Shown here one piece after another: positions 21,030 through 31,791 of a DNA stretch of 64,000 nt (position 1 is the stretch's first letter; the number at the start of each line of letters is the position of its first letter). This DNA is from Ricinus communis (lineage: Eukaryota; Streptophyta; Magnoliopsida; Malpighiales; Euphorbiaceae): assembly GCF_019578655.1 (NCBI RefSeq), contig NC_063260.1, positions 7,504,501 to 7,568,500 on the forward strand, in the 5' to 3' direction. The translations under genes were made by a program, and so were the position numbers. Under the pieces are notes generated by a model. That model had not been told where the DNA came from, did no database searches, and worked only from the letters and a program-made list of their open reading frames with translations.

Positions 21030-23200
21030 AGGAGAATGAGAACTGGTTATACTGCGGAAACCATGCTAAGCCATTGTCCATTTATAAGCAGAAAGGACGT
21101 AGGTGGTAGGGTTAGATATTAAATTCATACAGCACACTGAAGACTTGGTTATGGTAACTCTGAGCTATAAAGATAAGATTTATAGCATTTCAAGTAATGT
21201 ATGCAATGAAAGGTTTATTTTTTCTATCTATGGATTAATGAGAGGATTGTTCATTTCTGGAAGGTGTCTGTAGGAATACTGCTCTAAACCTCAAAAGGAA
21301 AATAATAAAAAAACCTAGGTTATACGGAAACCTCTGGAAAATTAATATTTTCGTACAACATACGTTTTTAATACTGAAGTTTTTCAAAAACATTTTAAAA
21401 CATTTTTAAAACTTTAAAAAGGATTTTTTTTACTACTTTATTATCCTTAATATTTTTGAAAACTTTATAAAATCTCTGGAGAAATCTTTTGTGCATTTTG
21501 TTCTATTTATTTATTTGGATTTCTCAAAAGAAGTTCCTCAACTATTTTTATTTTTTTATCTTTTTTTATTATATTAATATTCTTATTTGTCTTCTTAGAA
21601 AAATAAATTTTCGTATTTGTTAATTAGTTGTTTGTTCATTTTACATCTTAATAGCTTTTCTACATATATGTTACGAAATTTACTATCTTTAGATAGCAAA
21701 TCTCTTTTTTTTATAATGCGTCGTTCTACAAATTTATTCAAATTGTATTAATGACAACTAGTCATTTACTTATGCATTTGCATGACCATTATAATTATTT
21801 TGATTATAAATAATAATATAAATTAATTCTATAAATAAAAATTATTATATTTTTGATATTTTATAATTATTTATAATATTTTAAAAAGTAATAATAAATT
21901 AATTTTTTTACATTTTAAGACTTTATTAGCTTTAAAATTTATTAATGTAATAATATAAATATTATTTTAAAATATTTATTAATTAACTTGTAGTGTTATA
22001 TAAGTTAATATTATAAATATAATTTTTATTACTATTTTTTAAGATTAAGAAATCAGTAATTAGACAACTAACTTATTAAAAATATTATTTAAGATATTAT
22101 TTTTTAAAATTAGAATAATTAGTCTTTTAGTTACTATAATATTAAAAATATAATTAAAATACTATTTTTAATATTAGAGTCATTGCGTAAATTTGAATTT
22201 TATATGTAAAAAATAAATACATATGTCAAAATAAAAGTCTTATGTCTTAAAATATAGTCATACATATCAAAAAAAAGTTTATGTTATAAAATTTTATATA
22301 GTTATAGATAATAGATATTCATGCCCTCATCTAATAATTTTTATACTTTGTGATACATTAAGTCCTATTTTTAATTTTCAGAAAAATTGGTATCCTGAAT
22401 TTCCTGTATTTGTTTTCATGCAACTTAGAATGAAACCACACGGCAAGAAAACCTAAACTTGAAGAAGAGCAAGTACAGCCGAGGCTTAGGCTATACCTTG
22501 TAGCTTATCATGTAAAGTATATTGTAAACTATGACAGTTCTTGCAATTGATTTTGTTGGAAAGGGCAAACCAAATAATGAGAGTGACAGATCAAGATTAA
22601 AGGATGTAATTCAAGTTAACTAAAAGCTATCAATTCCATTATAATTCATAACTAGTCTTCATCTTTCCTTCTAATCCTTAGACCTAATATTTATGTTCTC
22701 CACGGAAAGTTTAATATACATTCAGCGGCTGGGTGCAAGATCATAGAGCTGCTACTGAATATGACAGACTTTCATGACTATCTTCTGAAACTCTTCTTTC
22801 AATTTCTAGTGAGTTAATAGCAATTCTGTAACAAAAGAGTTTCAGTTTCAGTTACTGCATTTCGTCCATGTCCGTGTTTCAGATCAACTCAACGAAGTGT
22901 TCTCTTTTTTTTTTTTTTTTCTGTTTCCTTCTGAATCAATGTTGAATAATTCACTTGCTTCCTGACATAGAAAAGAAAGAAAATCTTGTTTAGTTTACAC
23001 TGACCGTCCCTCAAGTTTACTCTATATATCACAATAGTCTCTAAATTTTAATTTCTATCACAAAATTCTTTAAATTTTAATTGAAATATCATTAAACTTT
23101 TTCCGTTAGTATTTGTTAAAGGGATAGATGGAAATCTGACATGGCATGTCCATGTCATTCCACATAACACATAAGCTATTCATTTCTAATATATATAAAA
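21030..23200. other. AT-rich intergenic DNA upstream of the RAV-like gene
   Basis: The first few hundred bases should hold the RAV-like promoter. The rest is low-complexity AT-rich sequence. The piece at about 22980-23170 (TTTACACTGACCGTCCCTC and the AACTTTTTCCGTTAGTA region) resembles a terminal segment of a DNA transposon, but no inverted partner was found nearby. Confidence 0.5.
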
Positions 23201-23471
23201 TCTACTTATAATACAAATCAATAATATTAAAACACACATCATTCATTTAAAAAATTAATTAAATAAAATAACAAGATCAAAATCAATAAATTTCTTTTTC
23301 TTTCACTTTCTTGCAATTCAAACAAAATTCCAAACTGAAAATAAAAATAAAATCAGAACTAACAAATACACTGCAATTGATAAGATAAGAATCATAATGT
23401 TATTTGTCTTTCTAGTGTATTGTTTGTAATGCCATTCAATCGGGAATGGATATTGTAATGGATCCAAGAAA

Positions 23472-23783
23472 TCATGCTCGTTTTCTTTGAGGCATGAAGG
23501 AAATCTCAATAGGCGGAGAATTGAGACTGTTATCTCCAAAAGACTCAAATGCTTTCTCAACACAACATCTGCTATGCACAGACCAAATCGCATCAACGCT
23601 GTCACTATTTTCACTTGCTTTCTTCTTTACAGTGTTTGAATGAGCTTGTAGAAAATCAAGTGCAGAGGCGATAGAGGCTAGTTGGGGCAAGTCCGGATCG
23701 GATTGACTAGCGGCAGTGGAACTCGAAGGAATGGACAGATTAGTGGTGGCGTTCGAACGTGGATCAATGTCGGCAGCATTCAA
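23472..23783 (-). pseudogene. Unrecognised coding-like fragment
   Basis: A 103-codon frame on the minus strand has non-random composition (SNATTNLSIPSSSTAAS, LASIASALDFLQAHSN). An overlapping frame to 23318 continues with FPIEWHYKQYTRKTNN and then a hydrophobic tail. Switching between the two frames gives a longer protein-like reading, which suggests a broken gene or captured gene fragment. I recognise no family with confidence. GC content is higher than the surroundings up to about 23870. Confidence 0.3.
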
Positions 23784-23879
23784 ACGTGTCTATCGTTTGC
23801 TATCTCTGGTTTGGTAAGTGTCATTCATTGTCGATGGAGATAAGGAGCGGCGGCGACAGCGGTGGAGGGAGCTGCCAAT

Positions 23880-26820
23880 GATATAAAAACATATTTGAAT
23901 GTTAAATTATTTCATCCAAATAAAAAAATTTAATAGTCATAAGCATCAAAATTTCTGTTGATTTTTTAAATTTTCTTATAACTTTCAGCGTTGACACGTT
24001 GTTCAAATCTTATTTATTTTCTTTTTTAATTTCTGTGAGATAAAAAGAATTAAACGTGTAAAAATGTGAACATAATTTGGATATTCCAGAAGTGAATAAT
24101 ATGTTAAGACATTATAAATGGTAACTTATATACTTTATTTAATAAAAATAGTTATTAAAAGTAAGAGCAATTATATCATTAATAGCATTAAAAACAGCTT
24201 TGGACTGCCACTATAAAATAGCTGAAAAAGTGAATTATTTACAAATTATGCAACACATTGTAAAATATAAAAAATATGCTAATTTCCTGATCTATCAAAT
24301 AGAATATAGGGCCTAAGAAGTCTTTTAATTTGCGGTGGGTAGAAATGTTTGTTTTTAATACTTTCTTAAAACAAAAATAATTTATAAGAATTTTGAGGGT
24401 GGTAAGCTAGCCAATGGTAAAATGTGCTTTCACCGTCCTAAATGATTTAGTTTGGATTTTTGGAGGACTGTTCGTTATAAAAACTAAAAACTATTCAGGT
24501 CACGAGATTAGTGCTGCGACGACCAACTTGAACTATCTCAAGCTTTACTATGATTTATGAATATTTCTCAACAAAGTAGTCCAAATTCTTTCCAAGTCCT
24601 ATGAAGTTAACACTAAGACCTCCTTTCAAATGAGTTGCTAGTTAATAGATTTTGATAAAAATTATAGGATATTGTGAAATCACTCCTTAAAAACCACCAA
24701 CATAAGTTAAGTTTAGATCTTCTATCAATAATATTTTCCTTCTGAAGGGTATTTGAAATATAATTGAAAATGGGACAAGGGACTCGATGGAGTCCCCCCT
24801 AAATTGTCTAAGAGGAGTGTGTTGTAACCACTTAAATTATTACTAAACCAACCTTGGGGGAAAAGGATTTCTTTTTTGTTAGTTGAGGTGTCTTTTCAAG
24901 TTAATAGACAAGTCTACCTCCTAAATTGCGTTGAAGATCATAATTATTATTCTGTCTTTATTTTACCTTGATATAAACAATTTCTTGTTTTAAGCTCAAA
25001 TCTACTTGGCTAATTCCAGTCAATTTTTACAAGATTAATGTCTAGCTCAAAAACCTGTTCTCAAAATAAGATCCAAAAACAAGTTTATGTGATAACTAAC
25101 CAAAATATTAATAGATTGTTAGAAGTAATTAGTTTATTGATTAAAGGAAGAAATTGGAAAGTAAAATATAACCGCGTTGCAGACAAATTGAAGAGAGTGT
25201 GGAGAAGAAAAAAATTAATGAAAGAAACATTTCAGCATATGTTATGGATTAAAAGAAAAAATTACCAATAAGGAGGTAGGAAATATATATATGATAGTTA
25301 CTTTTTACTCTAATATACAAATTGTCTTATTATATACTAAATTTTCTTTATTTTTTTACAAAACTAATTATAAACCCTCTGCATCCAAAATCAATAAAGT
25401 TAAGGGACCAAATTGAAAAATAAAATTATAATTTAATCCTTAAATTTCTTATCATGTATTAAAATGATCCGAAATTGATTCTCTTATCAAATTCGATTTC
25501 AATTTTAGCATAGTTTAATTCTTATGTCTAAAGACATTAATATATCCAACTATAAATAAGTATGCTATTTTAAAAATTTAAATTAAATTATATACTAATT
25601 TGATAACATTACTCTAAATATAAGTACTTTTAAACTATTTAATTTTTAGGATTTAAGTGCGCTAAAAATTAGAGTAAGTAAAAATAATAATTAATTAATT
25701 TTATTAAATACTAATATTTACTTATTGTAAAACTATCTATTACTCCAATTGCACTCTAACATAAAAAAAAAAAAAAGAAAAATCAATTTGAATGAGTTTC
25801 GTACTTGATAAAAATGTAAGAACTAAGTTGTAATTTTATTTTTTAATTTAATTCTTCCAACGTATTAACTTTGGATGTATAAGTTAGTAATTAGTTCCTT
25901 AAAACATAATGGAGATTTAATATAATAAAATCGATACAGAAAAAGCAACTCATATATCAGAATTAATGAATAAATAGTAATTACCCCAAATATATAAAAG
26001 CAAGCAAAATGTAAAGGTTGCAGGATACCTAATCACCAGGTTCAAAAGGTCTATAAATATAAAAGAAAAAAAAAAAAAAAAAAAACATGTGGAGAAATCC
26101 CAGCAAATGAATCAACTAATTTATTAAATCCTTAGTTTGTCAATTCTCTATTATATGTAATTTACAACAAAATTCTAGCTTTTAATTCTTCATTTACTTT
26201 ATGTTTTAATAATTTATGTCATACAATTAAATCATCAGTTTTATAATTTAAATTCTTAACTTTCAATTTATTACAATATGTCTTTAGTTTTATTATTCAT
26301 AGCTTAATCTAATTCCTTAAGTGTTTTGAATTACTTTTAGCTCAATCAATTAAACTCTTCCATTCACAAGCTCTTTTACTTTTATATTTATCAAAGAAAT
26401 TATTTAGTTTTACTTAGTTTAGCACTTAAATCAATTTTTGGTCTTGGTATTATCTCTTAGAACTGAATAAATGTAGCAGAGAATTCAAGATAGATCTCTT
26501 TACTTTCCGTACAGTTTTATAGTTTAAAAAATTAGAATCGCATTTTTATATTTAGATTCTATTTTATGGACATATCCAACCTAAAACACATTCAAGTTTT
26601 TCATATGTTGGTTGAAATTTCAATAACCAAAATGTTGAATAGTAGAATAAAACAATTATAAATGCAATATATTTCTTGAAAAAGAACATCTCTTTTCTGC
26701 TACAAGAAGACAGAATGATAAGACCAAAGAAACAATGGCACATTGTGGCTAGCTGACCAAAAAAAGAAAATCTTAGTCTATCAAAATGATCCAACCTAGA
26801 AAGGGGTTTTTTCACTTTCA
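23880..26820. other. Intergenic DNA with small unsupported frames
   Basis: This is mostly AT-rich. It includes a 77-codon frame at 25038-25271 rich in Lys/Arg (KGRNWKVKYNRVADKLKRVWRRKK) with no recognised domain, a poly-A run near 26066-26086, and no identifiable terminal repeats. No gene is supported. Confidence 0.5.
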
Positions 26821-26829
26821 AGAAGTCAT

Positions 26830-26995
26830 CCTATGCCCAGAGCAGGAGCTAACGCTATACTTCCACTTCCAGTTGAGGAATCGCCCTATGCCTAGTGCAG
26901 GAAGAGATAACATTAGCTTTCCACTTCCAGTTCAGGAATTCCCCTATGCCTCGAGCAGAAGTTAACATTATCCTTCCACTTCCAGTTCAGGAAAA
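26830..26995 (+). repeat. Three-copy minisatellite of about 55-58 bp
   Basis: Copies start at 26830, 26885 and 26943, each with CCTATGCC, then GCAG, then TTCCACTTCCAGTT(G/C)AGGAA. The spacings (55 and 58) are not multiples of three, so the copies are not in one coding frame. It lies about 600 bp beyond the 3' end of the enoyl-CoA hydratase gene. Confidence 0.85.
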
Positions 26996-27589
26996 TGAAA
27001 GAGAACAATCAAGATGGGGCAGACAAGTAGAAGTAGAAGAACAGATTGCTAGTTTAAGATGCCAAATATGAACTAGTTCTTGTTTTTTTCTTTTCTGTTT
27101 CTAATCTTACTTTGACAAACCCTTTTTTTATTGCAGCTGAATGCAGTTTACAGGTTTCTACCAGATCAAGATTCGTTTATCATAGTACATTTAAGTGTGA
27201 TTTGCAATAATTAGACATTAATTATTTCCATGGTTAATTCCTAGATGTATTTAGGGGTAGAATTCACGCATTTAGTTATTGTATTGAGCCTGAATACCTC
27301 GAGCAGCTACTTGAACAGATGTTTTCTGCAGGTTTGGAAATTGATCCCTTACTAAACCACTAATAACAATCCAACCTCCATTCAATGGAGTTAATATTGA
27401 AGAGGAATGGTAATGCAATAATATACAAATTGAAGTATGCCTAACCTGCCGATTCCTCTTGAGTGGAAATGATGTTAGTTCTTAAGTTTGAAATTGCTTA
27501 TCTGTATTATTTTATTCCCATGTGTGCCTTGGCTTCTGCTTTTCTGCAACTTTGTCAAGAAATTGCTTGTTAGTACAATTCTTTTCTGT

Positions 27590-30166
27590 TTACTCCCCCC
27601 TATATCTTGGTTTCCGCCTTTCAGCAAATGACGCCAAGCCTTCCAGGCGATCTTTTGTGTCCATGAGCTGCTCATAACACTCTTCTTCCAATTCCAAAGC
27701 TGATGCCATATCTACCTTCAGTCCCTCATTAATTGCCTTTTTTGCCATCCTTATTGCTATTGGACCCTATCAGAATTACATGTTAGTTTGAAAGAGCAGA
27801 AATAAAGTGCAAAATTGTTGTTTTGTTCCACAAGTGAAGTAAAGCTTTCAGGCAGTATTTAAGTCACCAAGGTTAAGTCTTACCCCAAAAGCTACATATG
27901 TATATGGCCCTAGTACAATTCCTGTAGTCTTGTGAGTTTATCAAAAGATCATTTCAACCAAATAAAGCGCTGATCCAGAAAACACAGGAGCATTATAATA
28001 TTTTATCAATAATAGCAACCTCTTATTCTGCTAATAATAAGTACTGTATTGAAGGCGCCTAGTTTTGGATACAATTTTCCTCAGGGTTTGCAACATTCCT
28101 CAAATCCTAGGAATTTAGGGTTACCATTCAAAAATTGTGAGTTAAAGGTTAAAGAACTTGTGCAAGGTAGACAGCATGCAAAAATGTGGTTTTCTCTCTC
28201 TTAACTCTTTCGTTTCCTTCTGCTCTCTGAATAGAACCGGAACTTAGTACATTCAATTGATTATTCTGTATTTATTTGATGACGCAATTGTGATAATAGC
28301 AGTACGGTACTAAATATTCACTGCAGAATATTCTATCTAAGAAATCCTCAATGAATATAGTTTTGTACCTTCTGATTAATTTCCCGAGCAACTTCAAGAG
28401 CCTTTAAACGAGCTTCACCAGCAGGCACAGAGTAATTGACAAGACCTGAAGAATTCCACACATCCATTGCTAAATTAGGAGTTAAGAAAACAACAATAAG
28501 ATGCTAAGCTGTTCTTTTGTAAACATACCCATTGACATGGCCTCTCTTCCACCAATCTTCCGACCAGTAAATATAAGCTCCTTTGCCACAGATTTTCCAA
28601 CCAATCTAGGAAGTCTTTGAGTCCCACCTGCTCTGTTCAGAACTAGAATTCCGTAAGAGGCCAGATGATCATGCACTGATAAAGTTCCAGCGGAATTAAA
28701 GAAAGAGTCTGATCAAGTGCTCAACGATAATGAGTCCATTCTAAGTACTACCAATTCTCTATTCTGCCATTTGTAGGCATTAGAACATCAGCAAAAAGTT
28801 CTTCCACTATAAATGGAGAAATACATGTATGTGTGTGTGTGGATCAAGGTTGAGGGACATTGCCATCAATTAAATATAGACCCAATAGCTTGCAGAAGAG
28901 ATAAAACACAATTTAGCACATACCCAGGAATTATAGCAAGTCCTGTTTCTGGCAAGCCCAATACTGCATCTTCTCCTAAATTATTAGATGCAAAATACAA
29001 TTAGTAACAACATTGCATCTTCTGTCAAAAAAAAAAAACAACATTGCATCTCAAGCAGCAAAGTAGTTCGAGTAGAGCAGCATTTGTTATTGTAAAACAG
29101 TCTGGAAATACCACATATCCGAAGATCACATGATAAAGCCATTTCAAGTCCGCCACCCAAAGCTGCTCCTTCAATAACAGCGATAGTAGGAATACAAAGA
29201 TCCTTTAGCGAGAACACAAAATTGAAGTCAAAATGAATTGCACATTATAGAAAAACACTACATGATAATGCAGCAATACTAGCTAGCCCTAACTGAAAAC
29301 TGAAATGCACACAGTTGATCCAATATTTAGATAAGCCAGTTTCTGAATTTGCATATGTACACAGTTTATCTATATGTGCATTCCATGGGTAATCAGACCA
29401 TTCTTCCAACATGTAAGCCTCATTCATTCCATTATTCAAGTGATGGGCTATAACTATAGAGCTATTAGAAAAGCTATCAATTTACTGGAAGGTGCATTCA
29501 AACACTTGCAAATGCTGTATATTTGATATATATTCAAATTAAGAATGCAAGCTCAGAGTTGCAAACCCACCTCCACAAGTGAGAATGTGGACCGCAATGA
29601 GTTGACAAAAAACTGCACTTCAGATGGAGTCATTATCTTACGCTCCTGCCAATCCAGTAAAATGTAGAGCTGTCAAGCATATTATAAATCAGTGTGTAAA
29701 AGTACAGTCCCAGAGGGAGGAGTATAAATGCCATCAGGATTTACAAACATAACATAGAAGCTCTGACAGAAAAGAATTTATGAGAAGCCTCAACATAGAA
29801 AAATAAGTAAATTTCTCAAAATTAATGTAGCCCTAGAAGAAGAGGATTGCCTCATCCCCACTTTTGAATGCATCACCTTCAGCTCACAAGGATGCAAAAT
29901 TGAGTAGTCGCAATTAAAAATATAAGTATTTTGACCCTCAGTTTCATCAAATCTAAAGCAATCAAGTGAAACTTACAGGAAATCAACAATTGCTAACATC
30001 TCAACTTGGAATAAAACCTTATAACTCTAAAGTGAAGACCAAAGCAAACTCGAATACTCACAAGACTAGACCACATTTAAAAGCTTAGCTTGGGGACACA
30101 GTCATGATGATAGAATCAGAAAAGTATAGGATTGATAAAACAGCTAGACTAAAAAAGAAACATGTG

Positions 30167-30205
<39 letters not shown>

Positions 30206-31045
30206 GTAATGCATCCTTCTGATCTAAAATACAGAGAACATGTTATCTAACTAATTCCCTTGCTGAAGTAATCTAAAGAGAACAAGCTAACAACCCAATG
30301 AAACGTTTTAACTAAGGTACAAATACACATAGAAAATTACCCTCTATCATCCTCCACCTCCCTATTGCAAACTTTTTCTGACTAAAGTGATCACTTTGTG
30401 CAAAAATGTCTCCAAGAGACCACATTTAACGAGTCTACATCACATAACACTTAAATAAGCCATCTACAGCAAGCAAAATTACTTAAATGGTGATGTAGTG
30501 AAAACCAGTCAGAATTCCTACCAAAATTCAATTTAAGAAATTAAAACCAATGCATTACCTTCAAATCAGCTCCTGCACAGAACACTTTAGGAACAGAGCT
30601 GCAAATCATAACAACATTAGCGGAGGCGTCATTATTAATTGTTTCAAAAGTATTCCTTAACCCCCTCAGCATTTCCTTCCCAATAGCATTTTTAGCTCCT
30701 GGCCTATCCAAATTCACCTCCATAATACCTGTTAATCAAAATTCCCAAGTGGGTTTTTACCCTTTATCTAATACTAATAACAAATACATGCAAAGCTTTT
30801 AACTGTAACTTACCAGAATCTGAGTCTGGAAGTCTTTTAAGCTTCACTGATTCAGAGGAGACTGATTCCAAGATTAGGGTTCTACGGGTTTGGAATTGGT
30901 GAGAACTGTTATCAGTTTTACCATTCGAAATCTCAGAAGAAACAATTAGTTTCCCCAAATCGAATAATTGATGAAAGCTGTGAACTTTCGCCTTTTTCGA
31001 GCAGTAGTGACCCAGAGATCGTGTAAGGGTGTGGATTGTAACCAT
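27590..31045 (-). CDS. Enoyl-CoA hydratase/isomerase family protein, probably mitochondrial, 8 exons
   Basis: The exons are 30814-31045, 30559-30728, 29571-29645, 29112-29202, 28924-28975, 28529-28632, 28369-28445 and 27590-27766: 978 nt, 325 residues, all phases compatible. Crotonase enzymes add water to 2-enoyl-CoA thioesters in fatty-acid or branched-chain amino-acid breakdown. The core shows VFCAGADLK (oxyanion region), EGAALGGGLEMALSCDLRI with Glu179, and [20 protein letters not shown] with Glu199; these correspond to the two catalytic glutamates of enoyl-CoA hydratase. The C-terminus has GPIAIRMAKKAINEG. The first about 60 residues are basic and Ser/Thr-rich without acidic clusters, typical of an organellar transit peptide. 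The architecture resembles plant 'enoyl-CoA hydratase 2, mitochondrial' and AUH (methylglutaconyl-CoA hydratase), and substrate choice cannot be settled. Intron 2 carries a (TA)n(CA)n microsatellite. Confidence 0.95.
30167..30206. repeat. Compound microsatellite (TA)n(CA)n
   Basis: An uninterrupted TA run is followed by a CA run ending in CACACG, within intron 2 of the enoyl-CoA hydratase gene. It is likely to vary in length between individuals. Confidence 0.95.
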
Positions 31046-31791
31046 TTTTGTGTTTGTGTGATTTGATTTTCTTTAAAAAGTTGAAAGCTTTAAGTCTACT
31101 CTGATGGAGAAATTGGAGTAAGCAGTTTGGTTTGGTTATGTCGCAGAGGGTTTTGGATAAGTTTTAAAAAGAAAAATTAGCTTATACACATCACCAAAAA
31201 CTGTAACTTGTCTCCTTTAATATTAAATATTAATTGATATAATTTATAACGTGACATATATCAAAGACTCATAAGATATATTTGTGGTATAGCTAAAGTA
31301 GCAATAATGTTTATTCTTGACAATGATAGGTCTCTTCTGCATTAACTGAATTTTTTATTTTATGGCGAGTTTAGAAAAATGATTGTGCTCTATTATATAT
31401 TTAATGACTGTTCACGTTTTAATAAATAAATAAATTTATAAAATATCAAATTACAAACTCCCGTGTGTTCTGAGGTTGCAGAAAATATTTATCAAGTCCA
31501 AAATAAAGAAACTCATACTCGGAGATCATTGATCTTTATGGCTGAAGAACACCTCAAAAGTCAGAACATATGCAGATATCCTTGCTAATATATATGTGAT
31601 CTAAACAAATTGTACAGAAATTAGGCACTTAAACTGCATTACAGAATGACCATAGCCCACAGAAAACCTCAGTCATTTCTTTGACAGGATAATCAATGAA
31701 TCATCAGAACTTTAAGTACTAATCACCCAAAAGAAAATACACTGAAGCAACTTTCTCAGTTGAATGAATTCTTTTTCCTTAATTGAAACTT
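31046..31791. promoter_or_regulatory. Spacer between tandem minus-strand genes
   Basis: This is the 5' flank of the enoyl-CoA hydratase gene and the 3' flank of the three-repeat protein gene. It should contain the promoter of the former and the polyadenylation region of the latter. No coding frame is supported. Confidence 0.5.

Noticed and set aside
22980..23200. Candidate terminal repeat of a DNA transposon
   Set aside because: The sequence looks like a transposon end, but no inverted partner or target duplication was found within several kilobases.
26066..26086. Poly-A run preceded by GGTTCAAAAGG, considered as a SINE tail
   Set aside because: No matching A box or target duplication could be found, so a SINE call is not supported.
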